A program made the position numbers and the translations under genes. A stretch of 34,571 nt of DNA from assembly GCA_045658525.1 (NCBI GenBank), contig JAZOVD010000007.1, positions 1 through 34,571 of the forward strand. The letters run 5' to 3'. Under the pieces are notes generated by a model that saw only the letters and a list, made by a program, of their open reading frames with translations, did no database searches and was not told the origin of the DNA. Of this stretch, positions 16,355 to 23,607 are shown piece after piece. The stretch comes from SIG673 sp045658525. Its GTDB lineage: Bacteria; Bacillota; Clostridia; Oscillospirales; CAG-272. Every line of letters begins with the position of its first letter. The stretch's first letter is position 1.

Positions 16355-16380
16355 AAATTAAATTTAAAATTTAAAAAATT
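16355..16380 (-). promoter_or_regulatory. oriC unwinding element (A/T-only stretch)
   Basis: Twenty-six consecutive A/T bases lie directly next to the DnaA-trio on the side away from the DnaA boxes, which is where the duplex-unwinding element sits in the B. subtilis origin. Confidence 0.8.
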
Positions 16381-16410
16381 TAGTAGTAGTAGCGGTAGTA
16401 GTCGTAGTAG
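16381..16410 (-). promoter_or_regulatory. DnaA-trio element of oriC
   Basis: On the dnaA-coding strand this is ten consecutive triplets, eight CTA and two variants (CGA and CCG). The complementary strand therefore reads as repeated 3'-GAT-5', the DnaA-trio motif on which DnaA assembles to melt the origin. It lies between the DnaA boxes and the A/T-only run, as expected for a bacterial basal unwinding system. Confidence 0.88.
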
Positions 16411-16423
16411 GGAATGTTCAAAC

Positions 16424-16542
16424 AGTGGAAAACTCCCATAACCCCTTATACCGCCTCGTTTTTTCGATGTGGAAAATTCTATAAAAAACGTTAGTAACTA
16501 TGTGGCAAAGCTGTGTATATCCGCTTTTAAACCTGTTGATAA
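16424..16542 (-). promoter_or_regulatory. oriC: oriC DnaA boxes in the dnaA-dnaN gap
   Basis: On the - strand these 9-mers share one orientation: TTTTCCACT (16424-16432), TTTTCCACA (16468-16476), TTTGCCACA (16501-16509), ATATACACA (16512-16520) and TTATCAACA (16534-16542). All lie within one or a few bases of the TTATCCACA consensus. They are followed after 13 bases by the trio and then the A/T-only tract. No gene is present in the 397-base dnaA-dnaN gap. Confidence 0.88.
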
Positions 16543-16561
16543 CCGATAGGTATATGTTGGA

Positions 16562-18001
16562 TCAGCTGTTGATATCCTTTATAAATTCGTTTATTTCAAG
16601 CTCAAACAGCGAATTATTCTTAATCTCTGTTTCTATAAGTCTGTAAGACGACATTATAGTCGTATGATCCCTATTGAGCTTCTTTCCTATATTCGGATAA
16701 GACATATCGAGTATCTTTCTCATAAGGTAAACGCACATGTGGCGCGCCTTAGTTATCTCGCTCGTCTTTTTCTTACTGAGAATATCGTTATAGTCAACAC
16801 CGTACTTTACCGCGACCTTTGAAATGATCTTCTCCGGCGTAACTCTTACCGTTCCGCTTCCGGAAAGGAGATCGGATATACAGGACGTTGCCAGCGGTAT
16901 TGTTATCTCCTCGCCGCTGAGGTAGCTATACGCGCTTATCTTCTTTATAGCGCCCTCTATCTGTCTGATATTGTTCGTCAGCTTTTCCGCGAGGAACGAA
17001 AGAACGTCGTTCGGGAACGGCTTACCGAGCATCTCCGCCTTTTTCTTCATTATCGCTATACGAAGCTCAAAGTCGGGCGGCTGAATATCCGCTGACAGAC
17101 CCCATTCAAATCTTGTGCGGAGTCTTTCCTCTAATTTCTGAATATCTCTTGCGGGACGGTCAGACGTAAGGATTATCTGTTTTTTATGCTCGTAAAGGTC
17201 ATTGAACGTATGGAAGAACTCCTCCTGAGTCGATTCCTTACCGGCTATAAAGTGTATATCGTCTATAAGGAGGACGTCCGCTTTTCTGTACTTTTCTCTG
17301 AACTGAGCGGTTATTCCGCGTCCGATGCTTTCGATCATCTGGTTTGCGAACTCCTCACCCTTAACGTATATAATGTTGTAATCGGGGTGGTTTTTGTGTA
17401 CCTCGTTAGTTATCGCGTACAGAAGGTGGGTCTTACCGAGACCGCTCGGTCCGTATATGAATAACGGGTTATACGCGTGAGCGGGTCTCTGCGCGACCGC
17501 GGTACAAGCGGCGTAGGCGAACTTGTTTGAAGAACCGACTATGAAGTTATCAAACGTATATTCCGACGAATGGAAGGACTCACTTGGATTTTCGGGCATT
17601 ATCCTGTTCTCGCTCGTGGAATAGTATGTAGGCTCGTCCTCTTGTTTTGGTGGCTCGACCAATACGTCTGTTGACTCTTTCGGATTATTTTCCGTAAAAA
17701 CAGGTTCGGCAAAGGGTGTTTTTTCGCGGTTTTCGAGCGACGGAATATCCGGCGTCTCGCTCAAAGTGAACGCGACGTCAACCTTGTAACCTATAACGCT
17801 TTCAAGCGCCTGTATCATTGTTTCGGAATGCTTTTTTTCAAGCATATCGCGTTTAAACGCGCTTGGCGTGTAGAAAACAGCAGTCGTTTCACTGAGGGAA
17901 AGGAGTTTAAGGTCGCTTATCCACAGAGAAACGAAGGTCTCGGAATGTTTTTTTCTCAGCTCTCCGAGAACGAGAAGCCATATTTCATCAAATTCCTGCA
18001 T
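16562..18001 (-). CDS. dnaA: Chromosomal replication initiator DnaA
   Basis: DnaA is the AAA+ initiator that binds DnaA boxes and opens oriC. At 479 residues it has all four domains: the N-terminal helicase-interaction domain (1-80), a variable linker (about 81-145) rich in Pro, Glu and Ser, the AAA+ domain with Walker A GPSGLGKT (184-191) and Walker B LLIDDIHF (D247, D248), and the C-terminal helix-turn-helix with the signature NRDHTTIMSSYR (443-454). GGAG lies upstream of the ATG. A perfect DnaA box (TTATCCACA, + strand 17917-17925) is embedded in the 5' part of the coding region. It diverges from rpmH and is followed by the origin. Confidence 0.99.
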   Translation of the reverse strand: MQEFDEIWLLVLGELRKKHSETFVSLWISDLKLLSLSETTAVFYTPSAFKRDMLEKKHSETMIQALESVIGYKVDVAFTLSETPDIPSLENREKTPFAEPVFTENNPKESTDVLVEPPKQEDEPTYYSTSENRIMPENPSESFHSSEYTFDNFIVGSSNKFAYAACTAVAQRPAHAYNPLFIYGPSGLGKTHLLYAITNEVHKNHPDYNIIYVKGEEFANQMIESIGRGITAQFREKYRKADVLLIDDIHFIAGKESTQEEFFHTFNDLYEHKKQIILTSDRPARDIQKLEERLRTRFEWGLSADIQPPDFELRIAIMKKKAEMLGKPFPNDVLSFLAEKLTNNIRQIEGAIKKISAYSYLSGEEITIPLATSCISDLLSGSGTVRVTPEKIISKVAVKYGVDYNDILSKKKTSEITKARHMCVYLMRKILDMSYPNIGKKLNRDHTTIMSSYRLIETEIKNNSLFELEINEFIKDINS

Positions 18002-18089
18002 TTTATTTTCTCCGATTTTTGTGTCTATTTTGCTTTTTCGGGGGTCTTATATTACTGTTATTTACATAAGAATATAACAAATTAAAAAT

Positions 18090-18118
18090 ATTATAACATA
18101 TATATATATCTAATACAA
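18090..18118 (-). promoter_or_regulatory. Probable dnaA promoter
   Basis: On the - strand, TTGTAT (18113-18118), a 17-base spacer and TATAAT (18090-18095). Transcription would start about 80 bases before the dnaA ATG. Confidence 0.7.
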
Positions 18119-18157
18119 GGACAGAAAAGCATTATTAACAAAATTTTTACAAATTTT

Positions 18158-18177
18158 TACCCCCGAATAAGGGGGTG
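18158..18177. other. Short hairpin between dnaA and rpmH promoters
   Basis: ACCCCC pairs with GGGGGT around GAATAA, flanked by T-rich and A-rich runs, midway between the two divergent promoters. It may insulate them. Nothing else is seen in this 334-base gap apart from the two promoters. Confidence 0.5.
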
Positions 18178-18194
18178 AAATTTTAAAAAAGGAC

Positions 18195-18224
18195 TTGACA
18201 AGCGGGGTTTGAATAGTATATAAT
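18195..18224 (+). promoter_or_regulatory. Promoter of rpmH
   Basis: Consensus TTGACA (18195-18200), an 18-base spacer and consensus TATAAT (18219-18224) lie about 110 bases upstream of rpmH. This is one of the strongest-looking promoters in the window, fitting a ribosomal protein gene. Confidence 0.88.
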
Positions 18225-18335
18225 AGAGATTACGATGCAGACTTATGCGTTGTTTCCGTTTTTTTAGCGTGCAGCTATATACGGAAACGGAAGCACAAAG
18301 CAGATACTAAAGAAAAGGAAACGGAGGTGTTTGAT

Positions 18336-18470
18336 ATGCTTAGAACATACCAGCCGAAGAAGCGCCAGAGAAAAAAGGAACACGGCTTTCGTAAGCGTAT
18401 GAAAACCGCAAACGGAAGAAAGGTTCTCAAGAGAAGACGCGCAAAGGGCAGAGAAAGACTCACATACTGA
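18336..18470 (+). CDS. rpmH: 50S ribosomal protein L34
   Basis: This very basic 44-residue protein begins MLRTYQPKKRQRKKEHGFRK and ends AKGRERLTY; it has the length and sequence of L34 of the large ribosomal subunit. A strong ribosome site GGAGG lies eight bases before the ATG. It is divergent from dnaA, with rnpA downstream, the near-universal bacterial arrangement. It has its own consensus promoter. A DnaA-box-like TGTGAATAA lies just after the stop (18484-18492). Confidence 0.99.
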   Translation: MLRTYQPKKRQRKKEHGFRKRMKTANGRKVLKRRRAKGRERLTY

Positions 18471-18518
18471 GTTTTTTAGCATCTGTGAATAAGCGTTCCG
18501 GTCATTGATTTCCGGCAC

Positions 18519-18637
18519 GATCACGCAAGTGGAGCATTCTGCGTGTTTTCACTTGCGTGTGATCTTCACGTTTATTAAAAGTCAATACGAAAGCAGATGA
18601 ACATAGGTATTTTGATTCCGTATTCATCTGCTTTTTT
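18519..18637 (+). ncRNA. Structured rpmH-rnpA intergenic RNA ending in a terminator-like hairpin
   Basis: A long hairpin (GATCACGCAAGTG 18519-18531 with CACTTGCGTGTGATC 18550-18564, one two-base bulge) is followed by a second stem, AAAGCAGATGAA (18590-18601) with TTCATCTGCTTT (18623-18634), running into six T residues. The second has the form of a Rho-independent terminator and would attenuate readthrough from rpmH into rnpA. Whether a stable small RNA accumulates is inference. Confidence 0.5.
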
Positions 18638-18646
18638 GTTAAATTA

Positions 18647-18712
18647 CAAAAAACTCTCACTTTGGGAGAGGTGGCGCGCGTATGCGTGCCGGAGAGGGCA
18701 TAGCCCTTTCAA
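18647..18712 (+). repeat. G/C-rich intergenic element before rnpA
   Basis: This contains CTCTCACTTTGGGAGAG, GGCGCGCGTATGCGTGCC and GGGCATAGCCC, three small inverted repeats in a row. It resembles the other intergenic repeats in style, but there is one copy here. It separates the terminator-like hairpin from the rnpA start. Confidence 0.5.
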
Positions 18713-18728
18713 AATCGTATCAGTAATT

Positions 18729-19193
18729 ATGAAAGAAATAGCCATAAGAGAAAATCATCTCTATAAAAAAACATACCTCGGCGGAAAAAAGGCTGCGGGC
18801 AGATATTCCGTTATATACGTTTTAAAGGACCTTAAAGCTTATAAGCTGCGTAAGGAAAATCCGAAAAAGGAATACGTTAACCGTATTGGGCTTACCGTTA
18901 CCAAGAAAATGGGCGGCGCGGTCATAAGAAACAGGATAAAACGCGTTCTCAGAGCCGCATTCCGCGCGGTCGAAAAGGAATACGGATTAAGAAAAGGTTT
19001 TCTTATAGTTATATCTTCAAGAGAAGCCGCCTTTCGCGCTTCCTCTGAACAAATAAGAGCTGAAATGGTTACTCAGTTCTTGAAGCTCGGTCTTATTTCT
19101 GAAAAAGACAACGCGGCGGCGGAAGTCGGCTCCGCGGGTGTCGTCGCGGAGATGGCGGAAGTCGCCCACGACCAAGCGGTGGAAAAAGAATGA
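18729..19193 (+). CDS. rnpA: Ribonuclease P protein component
   Basis: RnpA is the protein cofactor of RNase P, which matures tRNA 5' ends. The diagnostic RNR motif is present in KKMGGAVIRNRIKRVLRAAFR. The frame is open upstream to 18597, but that stretch is intergenic repeat. The ATG at 18729 gives MKEIAIRENHLYKKTYLGGK, which aligns with the family start, and a 154-residue product. No clear ribosome site precedes it, which is odd. The product is longer than the usual 110-130 residues owing to a C-terminal tail of about 33 residues rich in Ala, Glu and Val. Its TGA overlaps the yidD ATG. Confidence 0.92.
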   Translation: MKEIAIRENHLYKKTYLGGKKAAGRYSVIYVLKDLKAYKLRKENPKKEYVNRIGLTVTKKMGGAVIRNRIKRVLRAAFRAVEKEYGLRKGFLIVISSREAAFRASSEQIRAEMVTQFLKLGLISEKDNAAAEVGSAGVVAEMAEVAHDQAVEKE

Positions 19194-19504
19194 GACGTTT
19201 GCTTATCGCGCCTATACGTTTTTACAGAAGGTATCTTTCGGCGCAGAAGTCCCACCCTACGTGCAGGTTCTACCCCTCCTGCTCGGCTTACGCTATGAAG
19301 GCAATAAACGAATGGGGAGCATTCGTCGGATTTTTTCTCGCGTTTTGGAGAATACTCCGCTGTAACCCGTTCGGCGGAAGCGGTTTTGACTTCGTTCCGC
19401 GAAGAAAACGAAAAACTGTACCGAAAACGTTCGGCTGTAAGGGTGTAAGATATATTAACGGAACAGATTCTTTCTGGTCGTTCTACGAACCGAACGAGGA
19501 ATAA
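19190..19504 (+). CDS. yidD: Membrane protein insertion efficiency factor YidD
   Basis: YidD is a small membrane-associated protein that helps YidC insert membrane proteins. The 104-residue product has the family core LLIAPIRFYRRYLS, then PTCRFYPSCSAYAMKAI with the conserved cysteines, and RILRCNPFGGSGFDFVP. Its ATG overlaps the rnpA stop by four bases (ATGA), so it is translationally coupled. It lies between rnpA and yidC, the conserved position. The basic tail after residue 70 is somewhat extended. Confidence 0.96.
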   Translation: MRRLLIAPIRFYRRYLSAQKSHPTCRFYPSCSAYAMKAINEWGAFVGFFLAFWRILRCNPFGGSGFDFVPRRKRKTVPKTFGCKGVRYINGTDSFWSFYEPNEE

Positions 19505-19514
19505 ACGTTCGCCC

Positions 19515-19590
19515 GTGTCATTCTGAGTGAAGCGGAGCGAAATCGAACTGCAAAGCAGCACCGAGCGTAAGCGAAGGTGGAATCTCGGGC
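19515..19590 (+). repeat. Repeat family C relative
   Basis: GTCATTCTGAGTGAAGCGGA, then CGAACTGCAAAGCAG and AGCGTAAGCGAAGGTGGAAT, fill the yidD-yidC gap. The opening resembles family C (4135, 34175) but the rest diverges. Confidence 0.5.
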
Positions 19591-19642
19591 TACATCGGCT
19601 CAAATTACAAAACACGCAAAAACTTTTAAGAAGGAAAAATAA

Positions 19643-20734
19643 ATGGAAAAGTTCTCAGATATTCTCAACGTCCCACTTGGATGGTTGATAAACCTTTGTT
19701 ACTCGTTTACAAAGGATTACGCTCTTGCGTTACTGTTCTTTGCGATCATAATAAAGGTAGTTCTTCTGCCGTTCGCGATAAAACAGCACGGAAATTCGTT
19801 AAAGCAGGCACGTCTCCGTCCAAAGGAAGCCGCGATAGTTAAGAAATACGCCGGCAGAACGGACAGAGTAAGCCAACAGAAAAAGCAGGAAGAGATCCAG
19901 AGACTGTATCAGTCTGAAAATTACAGCCAGTTCGCGGGCTGTCTGCCTATGCTTCTCCAACTCCCCATCATTATGTGTATATTCAACGTGGTAAAAAGTC
20001 CTCTGCGTTATATATGCGGACTTCCCTCGTCAGTCGTTAAACTCATAACCGATAAGGCGGGCACGACCGACCAGATCGCCGCCCTTAACATAGCAAGAGA
20101 AAACTTCGCCGACTATTCGGGGCTTCACGAGTCGATCGCGGCTCTTTCCGGTAAGCTCCCCGATTTCTATACGTTCGGTATAGACCTTTCCAAAACGCCG
20201 AAGATAGGACTCGATATACTTCTTCTTATTCCGATAATAACCTTCCTTGCGACCTTCTTCTCGTCGAAGATAATAAGGAAGTTCTCCTACCAGTCTCCGC
20301 AGATGCAACAGAACTCGCCCGATGCGAAGATGTCTATGACCATAATGGATTTCACCCTGCCTCTCCTTTCGACGTGGATCACGTTCGGTGTTCCCGCGGT
20401 TATAGGTATCTACTGGATATACCAGAGCCTTCTCGGTGTAGTTCAGCAGATAATAATGGTCAAGGCAAAGCCGTTCCCTGTATTTACGGCTGAGGATTAT
20501 AAGGAAGCGGAGCGCCTTATCGCGGGTAAGACCTCCAAGAGAAAAAAGAAGCTGGAAGCTGCTGAAAAGGACTCCAACCGTCCGAGAGTTCGTTCTCTCC
20601 ATCATATAGACGACGATGAGTATAACGCAAAGGTCGTTGATACTCCTGAAAGCGCAAAGAAAAAGGAAACGTCATCGGAAAGCGGACTTCTTTCGCCTAT
20701 GCCGATGAAGGATGATAATAAAAAGAGCAAATAA
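19643..20734 (+). CDS. yidC: Membrane protein insertase YidC/Oxa1
   Basis: YidC inserts and folds inner-membrane proteins, alone or with SecYEG. The 363-residue protein has the Gram-positive layout: an N-terminal helix, the KDYALALLFFAIIIKVVLLPFAIKQ helix leading into the basic cytosolic hairpin (LRPKEAAIVKKYAG... QEEIQRLYQ), FAGCLPMLLQLPIIMCIFNVV, and later helices ending PAVIGIYWIYQSLLGVVQQIIM. The C-terminal tail (about residue 290 on) is Lys-rich, typical for ribosome contact. No lipobox cysteine is visible at the N terminus, unlike B. subtilis SpoIIIJ. AAGGA precedes the ATG. It is in an operon with yidD upstream and jag downstream. Confidence 0.96.
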   Translation: MEKFSDILNVPLGWLINLCYSFTKDYALALLFFAIIIKVVLLPFAIKQHGNSLKQARLRPKEAAIVKKYAGRTDRVSQQKKQEEIQRLYQSENYSQFAGCLPMLLQLPIIMCIFNVVKSPLRYICGLPSSVVKLITDKAGTTDQIAALNIARENFADYSGLHESIAALSGKLPDFYTFGIDLSKTPKIGLDILLLIPIITFLATFFSSKIIRKFSYQSPQMQQNSPDAKMSMTIMDFTLPLLSTWITFGVPAVIGIYWIYQSLLGVVQQIIMVKAKPFPVFTAEDYKEAERLIAGKTSKRKKKLEAAEKDSNRPRVRSLHHIDDDEYNAKVVDTPESAKKKETSSESGLLSPMPMKDDNKKSK

Positions 20735-20755
20735 ATTTACGAAAGGTACGGACTT

Positions 20756-21451
20756 TTGTTCATGATAAAGGAAACGATAGGAACGGGACGCACGGTAGAA
20801 GCGGCGATAGCCGACGGAGCCGCACAGCTCGGAGTTGACGCGTCCAGAATACAGTACGAGATAATAGAAGCGCCCAAGAAGGGCTTTCTCGGCTTTGGAG
20901 AAGCTCCCGCGAAGGTAAAGGTGTTCGTTGAGATAGGACCCGAGCAGCACGCGCTTGATTACGTTAATACGGTCATAAAGGCGCTCGGAATGAAGAACGC
21001 CTACGCGGAGATAGGCAGAGAGCTTAGCTCCGAGGGCGGAAAGATAATAAAGCTGCACGGCGAGGAAGCGGGAATGCTTATAGGAAGACACGGCGAAACG
21101 CTTGACGCGCTTCAATATCTTTCGAATCTCGCGCTTAATAACAAGCTCGGCGAGGATAACGATTGTCCCAAGGTAACAGTCGATATAGAGGGCTACCGCG
21201 CCCGCCGCGAGGAAACGCTCCGCAGTCTTGCGAAGCGCACCGCGGACAAGGTAAAGAAGTACCGCAGAAATATCGCGCTCGACCCGATGACCCCCTATGA
21301 GCGCAGAATAATACATTCCGCGCTCCAAAACGACAGTATGGTCATGACCGCCTCGGTCGGTTCGGACGAGAACCGCAAGGTAGTTATACATTACGTCGGC
21401 AAAAAGACACAGAACAATAACGCAAACGAAGGCGCACAGGAAAACGCCTAA
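20756..21451 (+). CDS. jag: RNA-binding protein Jag/KhpB
   Basis: Jag (KhpB) is an RNA-binding partner of KhpA and a regular neighbour of YidC. The protein has an N-terminal Jag domain (ETIGTGRTVEAAIADGAAQLG, then APKKGFLGFGEAPAKV), a KH-type segment (GMLIGRHGETLDALQYL) and a C-terminal R3H domain (RSLAKRTADKVKKYRRN... MTPYERRIIHSAL). Two starts are possible. A TTG at 20756 is eight bases after AAAGGT; the ATG at 20762 is 14 bases after it but gives the conventional MIKETIG opening. Spacing favours TTG, and the difference is only two residues. A strong terminator follows. Confidence 0.94.
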   Translation: MFMIKETIGTGRTVEAAIADGAAQLGVDASRIQYEIIEAPKKGFLGFGEAPAKVKVFVEIGPEQHALDYVNTVIKALGMKNAYAEIGRELSSEGGKIIKLHGEEAGMLIGRHGETLDALQYLSNLALNNKLGEDNDCPKVTVDIEGYRARREETLRSLAKRTADKVKKYRRNIALDPMTPYERRIIHSALQNDSMVMTASVGSDENRKVVIHYVGKKTQNNNANEGAQENA

Positions 21452-21457
21452 AATTTA

Positions 21458-21487
21458 GGGGAATACCGCGCGGTGTTCCTCTTTTTC
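21458..21487 (+). terminator. Rho-independent terminator after jag
   Basis: AGGGGAATACCGC pairs with GCGGTGTTCCTCT (one G.U pair) and is followed by a T-rich run. It ends the rpmH-jag transcription unit before mnmE. Confidence 0.85.
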
Positions 21488-21488
21488 T

Positions 21489-21597
21489 CTTCTTTCTTGA
21501 AAGAAAGAAGCAAAGAACTTCTCTACTACGCCACGTTGGTATATGGCGTAGTAGAGAAATAGTTTATTATTTTGCTTCGCAAAAAGAAGTGAAAATA
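21489..21597 (+). repeat. R1 hairpin repeat, copy 8
   Basis: The arm CTTCTTTCTTGAAAGAAAG(AAG) is at 21489-21510, the perfect stem TTCTCTACTACGCCA / TGGCGTAGTAGAGAA at 21519-21533 / 21544-21558, and the small palindrome TTTTGCTTCGCAAAA near the end. It is almost identical to copy 4 but has a C-G pair where copy 4 has T-A in the stem. Confidence 0.9.
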
Positions 21598-21672
21598 AAG
21601 CATACCTCGATCGAAACTCTATACATCGTAAAATTTTGATAAGATTATATTATTTCAAATTATTTCTCTACA

Positions 21673-21772
21673 TTTTTGCGAAGCAAAATAACAAATATAT
21701 TCTCTAAAACGCACTCATGTTACGAGTGCGTTTTAGAGAAGTTCTTTGCCTACTTTCTTTCAAGAAAGTAGG
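21673..21772 (-). repeat. R1 hairpin repeat, copy 9 (reverse orientation)
   Basis: TTTTTGCGAAGCAAAA, then the perfect 17-bp stem TTCTCTAAAACGCACTC / GAGTGCGTTTTAGAGAA, the linker, and a CCTACTTTCTTTCAAGAAAG-type arm ending 17 bases before the mnmE ATG. It lies in the mnmE leader and faces copy 8 across about 75 bases of A/T-rich sequence. Confidence 0.9.
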
Positions 21773-21789
21773 TGGAAAAGGAAAGTGAA

Positions 21790-23199
21790 ATGAAAAATCA
21801 AACCATAGCCGCAATATCAACGCCTTTCGGCAGAGGCGGAATAGCAGTTATCCGAATATCGGGAGAAAAGGCGTTTGAAATTGCCGACAAAATGTTCTTC
21901 CCCTTATCGGGCAAAAAGCTCGCGGAAGCTAACCCCAACACCGCCGTTTACGGCAAAATAATATCCGACGGAACGCACATAGACGACGGTATCGCCGTTG
22001 TTTTCCGCGCGCCGAGGTCTTTTACCGGCGAGGATACCGTCGAGATAAGCTGTCACGGCGGAATACTTCTTACCGAAAGAGTATTAAAGACCGCGTTTAC
22101 CTTGGGAGCGTTCCCTGCGGGCGCGGGAGAGTTTACCGAAAGAGCTTTCCTTAACGGCAAAATATCTCTTACCGAAGCGGAAGCCGTTATAGGGCTTATA
22201 GACGCCGAGAGCGAGGAGAAGCTGTCTCTTTGTGCCTCTCACGCGTCGGGAGTGCTTAAACGCCGTACAGACGAAATTTACGCCTCTGTGCTGAGGCTTT
22301 TAAGCTCGGTTTACGTCGGACTTGATTATCCCGAGGAGGATCTTGAAGAGGTAAGCGACGCGGAGTTTATAGCCTCGCTTAAAGATATATACGACCGACT
22401 TTCGGAAACGGCAGACACGTACCGCGAGGGTAAGGCGGTCGCCGAGGGGGTAAAGACGGTGCTGCTCGGAAAGCCAAACACGGGAAAATCGTCGCTTCTT
22501 AACGCGTGGCTCTGCGAGGATCGCGCGATAGTTACCGATATACCCGGAACTACGCGAGATGTAATAGAGGAAAAGGTGTCGGCGGGCAGGATAATGCTCC
22601 GTCTCTGCGATACCGCGGGTATAAGGCAGAGTGCTGACGAGGTCGAGCGGATAGGCATAGAAAAAGCGGTAAAAAAAGCCGAGGAAGCGGAGCTTATAAT
22701 AGCTCTCTTTGACCTTTCGCGAGATATAGACGGCGAGGATAGGTTTATCTGCGATAGTCTCAGGGGTTATGCGGAAAAAGGAAGATCCGTCATCGCGGTC
22801 TTTAATAAATGCGACCTTGATGACGGAAATGACGTTTTTTCGGCACGTGAGCGCGCCGTGACGGAGATGCTTCCTCCCGATACTGAGATATGTCATGTAA
22901 GCGCGAAAAACGGCGACGGTCTGGAAAGGCTCAAAAAAGCCGCTGAGGAGCTTTTTGCGTCCGGACACACAGATTACAGCCAAACGGCGGTTATCGCCAA
23001 CGCAAGGCAGTTTTCGGCGGTCTGCTCGGCTCGTGATGCGGTCCTTGACGCGATAACGGCGTTTGAAAGCGGAGTTGGCTCGGACGTTTGCGGAATGGAT
23101 CTTGAAAGAGCGCTCGCCTCTCTTGGCGAGGTTGACGGACGCGCGGTGTCCGAGGAGATAACCTCTGAAATATTCAAAAATTTCTGCGTAGGGAAATAG
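21790..23199 (+). CDS. mnmE: tRNA modification GTPase MnmE (TrmE)
   Basis: MnmE works with MnmG to place aminomethyl-type groups on the wobble uridine of certain tRNAs. From the ATG at 21790 (preceded by AAGGAAAG) it is 469 residues. A GTG 18 bases upstream is open but abuts repeat R1 and fits the family start less well. The formyl-tetrahydrofolate-binding N domain opens TIAAISTPFGRGGIAVIRIS. The G domain shows GKPNTGKS (227-234), PGTTRD (252-257), DTAG (274-277) and NKCD (339-342). The C terminus ends in the catalytic CVGK motif. mnmG is about 10.6 kb away on the opposite strand instead of adjacent. Confidence 0.98.
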   Translation: MKNQTIAAISTPFGRGGIAVIRISGEKAFEIADKMFFPLSGKKLAEANPNTAVYGKIISDGTHIDDGIAVVFRAPRSFTGEDTVEISCHGGILLTERVLKTAFTLGAFPAGAGEFTERAFLNGKISLTEAEAVIGLIDAESEEKLSLCASHASGVLKRRTDEIYASVLRLLSSVYVGLDYPEEDLEEVSDAEFIASLKDIYDRLSETADTYREGKAVAEGVKTVLLGKPNTGKSSLLNAWLCEDRAIVTDIPGTTRDVIEEKVSAGRIMLRLCDTAGIRQSADEVERIGIEKAVKKAEEAELIIALFDLSRDIDGEDRFICDSLRGYAEKGRSVIAVFNKCDLDDGNDVFSARERAVTEMLPPDTEICHVSAKNGDGLERLKKAAEELFASGHTDYSQTAVIANARQFSAVCSARDAVLDAITAFESGVGSDVCGMDLERALASLGEVDGRAVSEEITSEIFKNFCVGK

Positions 23200-23204
23200 C
23201 CTGA

Positions 23205-23297
23205 TTTTCTTTAAAGAAAAGTAGGCAAAAGAAATTTTGTATGGGTACCGTCGTGTAGATTTTGATATGGTATCATAGAGTGACGGTATTTTGTTTG
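23205..23297 (+). repeat. R1-related element, copy 12 (degenerate)
   Basis: TTTTCTTTAAAGAAAAGTAG is followed by GCAAAAGAAATTTTGTATGG and a long-loop motif (GGGTACCG, GTGTAGATTTTGATATGGTA, TCATAGAG) that matches copy 11 at about 34037-34090 rather than the compact hairpin copies. It lies just after mnmE. Confidence 0.65.
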
Positions 23298-23317
23298 GTG
23301 TAAAAGCCCCGATAAAA

Positions 23318-23351
23318 CAAAAAATACACCCCGTTCGGGGTGTATTTTAAG
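23318..23351. terminator. Bidirectional terminator between mnmE and the small membrane protein gene
   Basis: AAAATACACCCC pairs with GGGGTGTATTTT around GTTC. A-rich and T-rich arms make it work for both convergent genes. Confidence 0.88.
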
Positions 23352-23355
23352 GAAA

Positions 23356-23607
23356 TCAGTTCTTAGCCTTGCTCTTTTTAGCGGCTTTCTTATCCGCGTC
23401 CTTTTTGGGGATCCAGAAATAAATGAAGACCACTATGGCAACGAATAAAACTCCGGCTACACAGTAACCGACTATCTGATTGTAAGAGTCCCACCACTTA
23501 GCGAAGCCTGTCTTTTCGTCCGCTGCGAACGCTGTTATGCCCATAGAGCAGAACATAAGCGCGAAAGAAAGAATGGCAAGAACTCTGCTTTTTACATTTT
23601 TAAGCAT
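23356..23607 (-). CDS. Small secreted/membrane protein of unknown function
   Basis: This 83-residue protein starts with a cleavable-looking signal peptide (MLKNVKSRVLA, a hydrophobic run, and the site AFA-AD near residue 29). About 15 polar residues follow (EKTGFAKWWDSYNQ), then one membrane helix (about residues 45-67, IVGYCVAGVLFVAIVVFIYFW) and a short Lys-rich cytosolic tail (KKDADKKAAKKSKAKN). AAAGGA precedes the ATG. I do not recognise a family. The topology, a tiny extracytosolic segment with a basic tail, would suit an anchor or partner subunit. It is convergent with mnmE and shares its terminator. Confidence 0.78.
   Translation of the reverse strand: MLKNVKSRVLAILSFALMFCSMGITAFAADEKTGFAKWWDSYNQIVGYCVAGVLFVAIVVFIYFWIPKKDADKKAAKKSKAKN

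Noticed and set aside
20672..21391. Open frame of 239 codons on the - strand opposite jag
   Set aside because: jag has recognisable Jag-N, KH and R3H segments on the + strand; the antisense frame has none.
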